A DNA stretch of 64,000 nt from an uncultured Prevotellaceae bacterium (GTDB taxonomy: Bacteria > Bacteroidota > Bacteroidia > Bacteroidales > Bacteroidaceae): NCBI GenBank assembly GCA_900316265.1, contig ONCH01000003.1:1-64000 (forward strand), given 5' to 3'. Position 1 is the stretch's first letter. Each line of letters starts with the position of its first letter. Position numbers and translations under genes: made by a program. The notes under the pieces were generated by a model. The model was not told the DNA's origin. It saw only the letters and a list, made by a program, of their open reading frames with translations, and did no database searches. This document shows, in pieces, positions 60,281-64,000 of the stretch.

Positions 60281-60290
60281 CCTCCTTTAC

Positions 60291-60508
60291 ATCCCGAACA
60301 CTCCCGAAAAAACGAAACTTCCCCAAAATACGATGAGTACATTTTCCAGATGATAAGCTGATTTTGTTTGGAAGCAATTCTGAAAGTTCACTTTCAAGAT
60401 GCTTCAAAACAATCTCAACCTTTGCTAAATGCAAAGCAATCTTTCCAACAAGATTGTCATCTGAAAAAGATTTTCGTCCATTCCGTCCTTTTCGGTTGCA
60501 TTCGGAAT
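60291..60508. repeat. 218-bp direct repeat, copy 1 (structured core)
   Basis: The same 218 bp, with no gaps, recur at 60904-61121 (offset 613). I count about 20 mismatches in total but only two in the central 60346-60468. The core can fold: closing stem CAGATGATAA (60347-60356) with TTGTCATCTG (60454-60463, one G-T pair); arm 1 GAAGCA/TGCTTC with inner GAAAG/CTTTC (60371-60405); arm 2 CTTTGC/GCAAAG (60420-60436); arm 3 CAATCTT/AAGATTG (60437-60456, partly competing with the closing stem). It ends 12 bp before the GxxExxY start codon. Minus-strand translation of the core is also conserved, so a short peptide is an alternative. Confidence 0.9.
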
Positions 60509-60519
60509 AAAATTAAAAT

Positions 60520-60903
60520 ATGATAGTATATAAAGAGGAGTCATCCAAGATTATCGGAGCAATATTCGAGGTACACAAGCGCCTCGGCGTGGGACTCCTT
60601 GAAAAAGTCTATCAAGAGGCTTTGGCCATTGAACTTAAACACCGCAACATTCCGTTCGAAAGAGAAAAGCGCTTTGACGTATATTACCGGGACGAAAAAC
60701 TGGATGCACAGTACATCGCAGACTTTGTCTGTTACGATAAAATCATTGTAGAACTGAAAGCTGTGAGCGAACTTACCGACACTCATAAGGCTCAAGTACG
60801 TAATTATCTGACGATAACCAACTATGAGCTCGGTATCTTGTGCAACTTTAACGAACTCTATATGGAGCCCGTAAGAGTACTCAACTCGAACCTGCATAGA
60901 TAG
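60520..60903 (+). CDS. GxxExxY protein (PD-(D/E)XK nuclease-like)
   Basis: A 127-residue protein with the family motif G25-L-L-E28-K-V-Y31 and a probable nuclease core: Asp68 (IADF) and Glu78-x-Lys80 (IVELKAV), then QVRNYLTITN. GxxExxY proteins are small, dispersed, often multi-copy in Bacteroidetes, and have no established function; the PD-(D/E)XK resemblance is structural inference. The gene is bracketed by two 218-bp direct repeats, so gene plus one repeat makes a 613-bp unit that looks like a cassette. Translation start ATG at 60520. Confidence 0.85.
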   Translation: MIVYKEESSKIIGAIFEVHKRLGVGLLEKVYQEALAIELKHRNIPFEREKRFDVYYRDEKLDAQYIADFVCYDKIIVELKAVSELTDTHKAQVRNYLTITNYELGILCNFNELYMEPVRVLNSNLHR

Positions 60904-61121
60904 ATTCCGAACACTCCCGAAAATAGGAAAACACCCCAAAACACAATGAATACAATTTCCAGATGATAAGTTGATTTTGTTTGGAAGCAATTCTGAAAGC
61001 TCACTTTCAAGATGCTTCAAAACAATCTCAACCTTTGCTAAATGCAAAGCAATCTTTCCAACAAGATTGTCATCTGAAAATGATTTTCGTCTATTTCGTC
61101 TCTTTCGGATACTTTCGGAAT
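60904..61121. repeat. 218-bp direct repeat, copy 2 (structured core)
   Basis: Second copy of the element at 60291-60508. All stems of the copy 1 fold are preserved; of the two core differences one lies in the arm 1 loop and one outside the stems. It begins at the stop codon of the GxxExxY gene and ends 15 bp before the next start codon, so each copy lies directly upstream of a gene. Confidence 0.9.
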
Positions 61122-61136
61122 TAAAAAGTAGTATAA

Positions 61137-61562
61137 ATGACTCAACTCAATGATAAAGATCACGCTGCACAGATGGCAGATATGGCGTCGTTCGACGAAG
61201 AGATGCCCTCAATAGGCATTTTCTGGTACGACCCTAATGATCACAGTCTGTTTGGCGTTGGCAAGAAGGAACTGACGCCTCAGATGGTGGAAGAGGCCGC
61301 CGAGAAGGGCATACATTATATGGATTATTCAACATCTTCCTTCTTACATCAGCCATCTGACATCAAGCGGAGTGCTTGCGGCCGTGTAGCCTGGAACGTT
61401 AATAAGTTTATTGTGTTGGTAGGCAAGTGGGCAGAGCCAATTCAAGAGCAGCTCACCGAATTGCTGGAACAGGAGTTCTCTCTGCCTTATTTCGAGTTCG
61501 TCTATGACCATCACTGGGACCTTGGTCACGGCTGGAGCGGCGACATGCCTGGCACACGTTAG
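61137..61562 (+). CDS. Hypothetical protein
   Basis: A 141-residue acidic soluble protein. The N-terminal part (EEMPSIGIFWYDPNDHSLFG, VGKKELTPQMVEEAAEKGIH) and an end rich in aromatic and His residues (FEFVYDHHWDLGHGWSGDMP) look like a conserved domain I cannot name. A segment near residues 65-76 (TSSFLHQPSD) is encoded by a CATCTTCC/CATCAGCCATC repeat and may be an insertion. No signal peptide. Its upstream region is the second 218-bp repeat. Followed by two very small frames. Confidence 0.65.
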   Translation: MTQLNDKDHAAQMADMASFDEEMPSIGIFWYDPNDHSLFGVGKKELTPQMVEEAAEKGIHYMDYSTSSFLHQPSDIKRSACGRVAWNVNKFIVLVGKWAEPIQEQLTELLEQEFSLPYFEFVYDHHWDLGHGWSGDMPGTR

Positions 61563-61609
61563 TCCTGTCTTCCACCATCTTCGGAATTATAACAATAGAC
61601 ATAAATACA

Positions 61610-61750
61610 ATGACGAAAGAAGAAGCAATTCGCCGTTTCAAGGCAGCTAAGCAAACTAAGAAGGATGCTGTTGCAGCTCTTGAACAGAAAATGAAACAAG
61701 CCTACGAGGAGCGTACTGGTTTGAAAGCCAATTATGTGGTAACGTTATGA
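61610..61750 (+). CDS. Small hypothetical protein (46 aa)
   Basis: A short frame starting MTKEEAIRRFKAAKQTKKDA and ending in YVVTL. It is Lys/Ala/Glu-rich and helical, with normal-looking codons, and its stop overlaps the next ATG (TTATGA), as in a toxin-antitoxin or paired-gene arrangement. No family recognised. Translation is plausible but unproven. Confidence 0.5.
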   Translation: MTKEEAIRRFKAAKQTKKDAVAALEQKMKQAYEERTGLKANYVVTL

Positions 61751-61896
61751 ACCAACTCTCTATTCAGGCAATCAATGAATCATCCTCTTATGAGGTGAGC
61801 GAGGTAAGTCCGGGCTGCTATCAGTTCTTTACAGACCTCAGTGCCATAATCGCAGAGTTCACTGAGACAATCTCTTTGCTCAGTTCGAAACCCTAA
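61747..61896 (+). pseudogene. Probable 5' remnant of a small gene
   Basis: A 49-codon frame beginning MNQLSIQAINESSSYEVSEV and reaching YQFFTDLS, then a less convincing end. A different frame continues with coding-like sequence (QFETLKNLNDYLLALAVAAH) to about 61970, where a CATCTTCC repeat begins. The two parts look like one gene broken by an internal deletion or frameshift. The first part resembles the start of a small Bacteroidetes family, but I cannot name it with confidence. It overlaps the preceding small gene by 4 nt. Confidence 0.45.
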
Positions 61897-61982
61897 AGAA
61901 TCTCAATGACTACCTGCTGGCACTGGCAGTAGCTGCTCATGAGAATTATAAGAAGTCAAAGATTCAAAAGAAAGGAAAACAA

Positions 61983-62014
61983 ACATCTTCCTTCTTCCAT
62001 CTAACATCTTTCGT
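61983..62014 (+). repeat. CATCTTCC-type short repeat
   Basis: The 14-mer ACATCTTCCTTCTT followed by CATC occurs here and, in frame, at 61332-61350. It marks the end of the broken small gene. It may belong to the simple-sequence family that also gives the inserts in the genes at 42071 and 61345. Confidence 0.45.
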
Positions 62015-62044
62015 TCGATACTGCCAGTCAGAACAAATAATAAT

Positions 62045-62344
62045 ATGGATAAAATGTTGAAAGCATCATTGGATTGGATAAATTCTATTGCATTTCCAAA
62101 TGCAGGCTTTGACCATCCGAATGATGAAAACAAGGTGAAGTGCGCTGCTCGTGCATTGGATAAGATGGGAGTGGTGATTAATAATCAGGAAGTTATTGAT
62201 TATTGTCGTACTCTAGGTATGCCACAGGAAGCTATTGATAAAATAGTGGATTGGTATGGCAGACCGAAAAGTCTGCGTTTGAAAGACGCAATGAAGTTCT
62301 CTACTAAAGACCTGAAAGATATTTGGTCGAGGAAAGATAGCTAG
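62045..62344 (+). CDS. Hypothetical protein (99 aa)
   Basis: A small soluble, largely helical protein (MDKMLKASLDWINSIAFPNA, then DENKVKCAARALDKMGVVIN and FSTKDLKDIWSRKDS). No motif I know. It precedes the three-gene STAS/GHKL operon by 31 bases and is in the same orientation, so it may be co-transcribed; base composition already shifts toward A+T here. Confidence 0.6.
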   Translation: MDKMLKASLDWINSIAFPNAGFDHPNDENKVKCAARALDKMGVVINNQEVIDYCRTLGMPQEAIDKIVDWYGRPKSLRLKDAMKFSTKDLKDIWSRKDS

Positions 62345-62375
62345 AATGTGAAACATAAAGGAAAACCTTTAGACT

Positions 62376-62858
62376 ATGGACATAAACATGAATTTTGTTA
62401 GTAATGTACTAAAGAGTTTTACGGAGCAAACACAAAATTTGGAGGGACAGCTAAATGCATTGCATAAGTTTTTATGGCTTCTCCTAATAGTTCTTTTGGC
62501 AAATATTGCAGTGACAATCATAAAGTATTATCTTGATAGACAGCATGCAAGGCAGGCAGCTCTTCTACAGAGAAGGAAGTTGATTTTTGAACAGTCGATT
62601 AATATTGAAAAAGAGATATTCAAAAAAGTGGATGCTCTTTCTGATTATACCAGAGAAGAATGCCCACAGCTAATTCAATCAGTCAATTCTATTCGAGATG
62701 AACTCAATGAAAGTAGATTGTTTTTCGATGACAAAGTATATGAATCTATTGATAGTATTTTGAATTATTTTACTGAAATAGCTGGGGATTTCCGTAAAAA
62801 GAATATTAGTAAAGAGATAAAGTTAAAAAAGAAATATATAGAAGCATTCCATGGCTAG
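62376..62858 (+). CDS. Membrane-anchored coiled-coil protein of the STAS/GHKL operon
   Basis: A 160-residue protein with one membrane helix (about 31-49, KFLWLLLIVLLANIAVTIIK) after a short N-terminal helix, and a cytoplasmic helical tail (RRKLIFEQSINIEKEIFKKV, then YESIDSILNYFTEIAG) likely to form a coiled coil. No catalytic motif. The last eight bases overlap the start of the STAS-GHKL gene. It could anchor or sense for that ATPase, much as small membrane partners do in signalling operons. Inferred from context only. A second Met at residue 5 is possible. Confidence 0.7.
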   Translation: MDINMNFVSNVLKSFTEQTQNLEGQLNALHKFLWLLLIVLLANIAVTIIKYYLDRQHARQAALLQRRKLIFEQSINIEKEIFKKVDALSDYTREECPQLIQSVNSIRDELNESRLFFDDKVYESIDSILNYFTEIAGDFRKKNISKEIKLKKKYIEAFHG

Positions 62859-63795
62859 TAAGTATAAAATGCACCACCTGCCCTCTCGAATGGATAGAAC
62901 CAATATACCTGAGGTCCTAGGTAAGCTAAGTCATATCTTCGATTCTGCTGGCCGCAACATAACAGACATATTCTTAAATTTCGATAACGTTAGAAGTATT
63001 GATATTACAGGAGTCCTTGTTCTTTATAAGTTCTTGGAATTTTCGTTGAATCATAATTGTTATAAGAATCCGCGTTTCAATCTTCTACAAAATAAGAATT
63101 TGGAGCAAATGATTGAGAAATTTGGCTTCTCAAATCTGATAACAAAGTTGATGGATAACAAAACCAAGGAGCAGTATTATAAGAATCTGACGACTCAAGT
63201 GACAGAGGATTTCATTTTGGCACCAGTGGCAATGATAAAAGATGAGGATTCCACATCGCAGAAAGAAAATGCCTTAAAGCAGATCGTGAATTATTATGGT
63301 AACAATGACATGTCTACAATGATATTGCAATTGTTTTCTGAAATTTTCCAGAACTTTATATCACATGCCGAAAAAGATGATTTGTCAGTTATAGTTGTTC
63401 ATGGTAACAAGAAAAAAATAGAATTAGCATGTGCAGATAATGGTATTGGTATTGTTAATTCGCTAAGGAAAAATAGTAAGTATTCATCTCTTAAAACAGA
63501 TAAATTGTTTTGTAAGGTCTTAGAACGTGGAGTTACATCTAAGGATTTTGAAGGTAGCAATCATTTGGGATATGGACTGTTTTATGTAAATGAAGTTGTA
63601 TCTAGACTGAATGGACAAATGTCTATATATACAGATAATATGATGCTTCAAAACCAACATGGCAAGTTGAGTATAACTCAAATATCTAGATGGGAAGGCA
63701 CTCTAATTAGTATAAATATCCCACTTTTACAGGCTATTACCATTGATGATATAGAGCCTCAGTATGATAACAACATAAAAATAAATTTTTCATGA
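62851..63795 (+). CDS. STAS-GHKL ATPase fusion (partner-switch-like kinase)
   Basis: A 314-residue protein. Residues 15-100 resemble a STAS domain (ITDIFLNFDNVRSIDITGVL, VLYKFLEFS). Residues 145-295 are a GHKL ATPase: N-box E164-IFQ-N168, G1 D196-N-G198-I-G200, G2 G240-Y-G242-L. No phospho-acceptor His domain is seen, so it is closer to SpoIIAB/RsbW-type Ser/Thr kinases or MutL-like ATPases than to histidine kinases. STAS and GHKL partners are normally separate proteins; here they are fused, and a second STAS-like protein follows. The start overlaps the membrane gene by 8 nt and the stop overlaps the next gene (ATGA). Codons are A+T-rich. Confidence 0.82.
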   Translation: MASKYKMHHLPSRMDRTNIPEVLGKLSHIFDSAGRNITDIFLNFDNVRSIDITGVLVLYKFLEFSLNHNCYKNPRFNLLQNKNLEQMIEKFGFSNLITKLMDNKTKEQYYKNLTTQVTEDFILAPVAMIKDEDSTSQKENALKQIVNYYGNNDMSTMILQLFSEIFQNFISHAEKDDLSVIVVHGNKKKIELACADNGIGIVNSLRKNSKYSSLKTDKLFCKVLERGVTSKDFEGSNHLGYGLFYVNEVVSRLNGQMSIYTDNMMLQNQHGKLSITQISRWEGTLISINIPLLQAITIDDIEPQYDNNIKINFS

Positions 63796-64000
63796 GTAAA
63801 GTAATTAGCCTATCAGGCTATGCACCAAGCATAGGGAGCGAAGAAAAAGCAGCAGAGATATTGCATAATATACAGACTGTTTTGGAATCTGACAACATAG
63901 TCGTAGATTTTGAAAATGTGCAAACAATGGGTACAAATTGTGCAAAACTGATATTTGGTACACTTTACAAGTCCATGGATGCTGAAAAATTTTATGAACG
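63792..64000 (+). CDS. STAS-like DUF4325 protein, N-terminal part (runs off window)
   Basis: An open frame from the ATG at 63792 to the right edge (69 codons). It reads MSKVISLSGYAPSIGSEEKA and then IVVDFENVQTMGTNCAKLIF, the strand-helix pattern of the STAS-like domain DUF4325 (aspartate plus small residue at the turn where anti-sigma antagonists carry Ser/Thr). It overlaps the STAS-GHKL gene by four bases. It would be the natural partner or substrate of that ATPase. The C-terminal part is not visible. Confidence 0.75.
   Translation, partial: MSKVISLSGYAPSIGSEEKAAEILHNIQTVLESDNIVVDFENVQTMGTNCAKLIFGTLYKSMDAEKFYE

Noticed and set aside
60252-60434. Minus-strand peptide beginning MHLAKVEIVLKHLES encoded in the 218-bp repeat
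   Set aside because: It is conserved in both copies only because the DNA is, and the frame ends differently after the core. Kept as an alternative in the repeat entry, not called as a gene.
61897-62044. Coding-like frame after the small pseudogene (QFETLKNLNDYLL...)
   Set aside because: No start codon in a sensible place and it runs into repeat sequence; read as the shifted remainder of the broken gene.

Overview
The window looks like a chromosomal segment of a Bacteroidales bacterium, most likely Prevotellaceae (Prevotella/Segatella-like). Evidence: nearly every promoter I can find has the Bacteroidetes -7 element TAnnTTTG, Shine-Dalgarno sequences are mostly absent, the primary sigma factor is the short type without region 1.1, and lineage-typical genes are present (UpxY-type NusG paralogs, DUF4835/PorD-like and GldB-like proteins, DUF3127, DUF4861, the fused NfnA/GltD-like flavoprotein, BT4734/VirE-type ATPase).

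Layout. 1-1.3 kb: end of an integrated element (partial tyrosine integrase, helix-turn-helix protein, repeat-rich end) that interrupts the 3' end of mnmE. 1.3-9.7 kb (minus): nucleoside phosphorylase-mnmE operon, then serS-nfnAB-DUF486-ttcA-like. 9.8-16.3 kb (minus): a gdhA reading frame broken by a small deletion, clpC, a secreted protein, a twin ABC ATPase and ruvC. 16.3-30.3 kb: DigH-like glycosyl hydrolase, cstA-nadC-M23 peptidase (plus), two tandem acyl-CoA synthetases (minus), infC-rpmI-rplT (rplT carries an in-frame deletion), iorA-iorB-aminotransferase. 30.3-43 kb (minus): rpoD, htrA, a seven-gene run phoH-purC-menG-aroE-TPM-lemA-purM, and a DUF4861/sugar isomerase pair. 43-52 kb: gldB-dnaB (plus) convergent with dnaN-exonuclease-coaBC-DUF4835-recN (minus). 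52-56.3 kb: upxY-wza-wzz polysaccharide export genes without glycosyltransferases. 56.3-64 kb: accessory region with a VirE/BT4734 P-loop protein, an iteron-like cluster, a second UpxY protein, a GxxExxY gene bracketed by two 218-bp direct repeats that can be drawn as a multi-arm fold, degraded small genes, and an A+T-rich three-gene operon at the right edge (membrane coiled-coil protein, STAS-GHKL ATPase, STAS-like DUF4325 protein) that continues past the window.

Most of the window is ordinary housekeeping sequence. The points of interest are (i) the mnmE insertion, which removes the C-terminal Cys motif; (ii) several families of short palindromic repeats inserted in frame in proteins, above all in coaBC; (iii) two roughly 55-nt deletions in otherwise conserved genes (gdhA, rplT); (iv) the GxxExxY cassette with its structured repeats; (v) the helically phased repeat cluster beside the VirE gene; and (vi) the partner-switch-like operon at the right edge, my best candidate for an undescribed system. 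No tRNA, rRNA, CRISPR array or insertion sequence was recognised. Nothing here was checked by database search.
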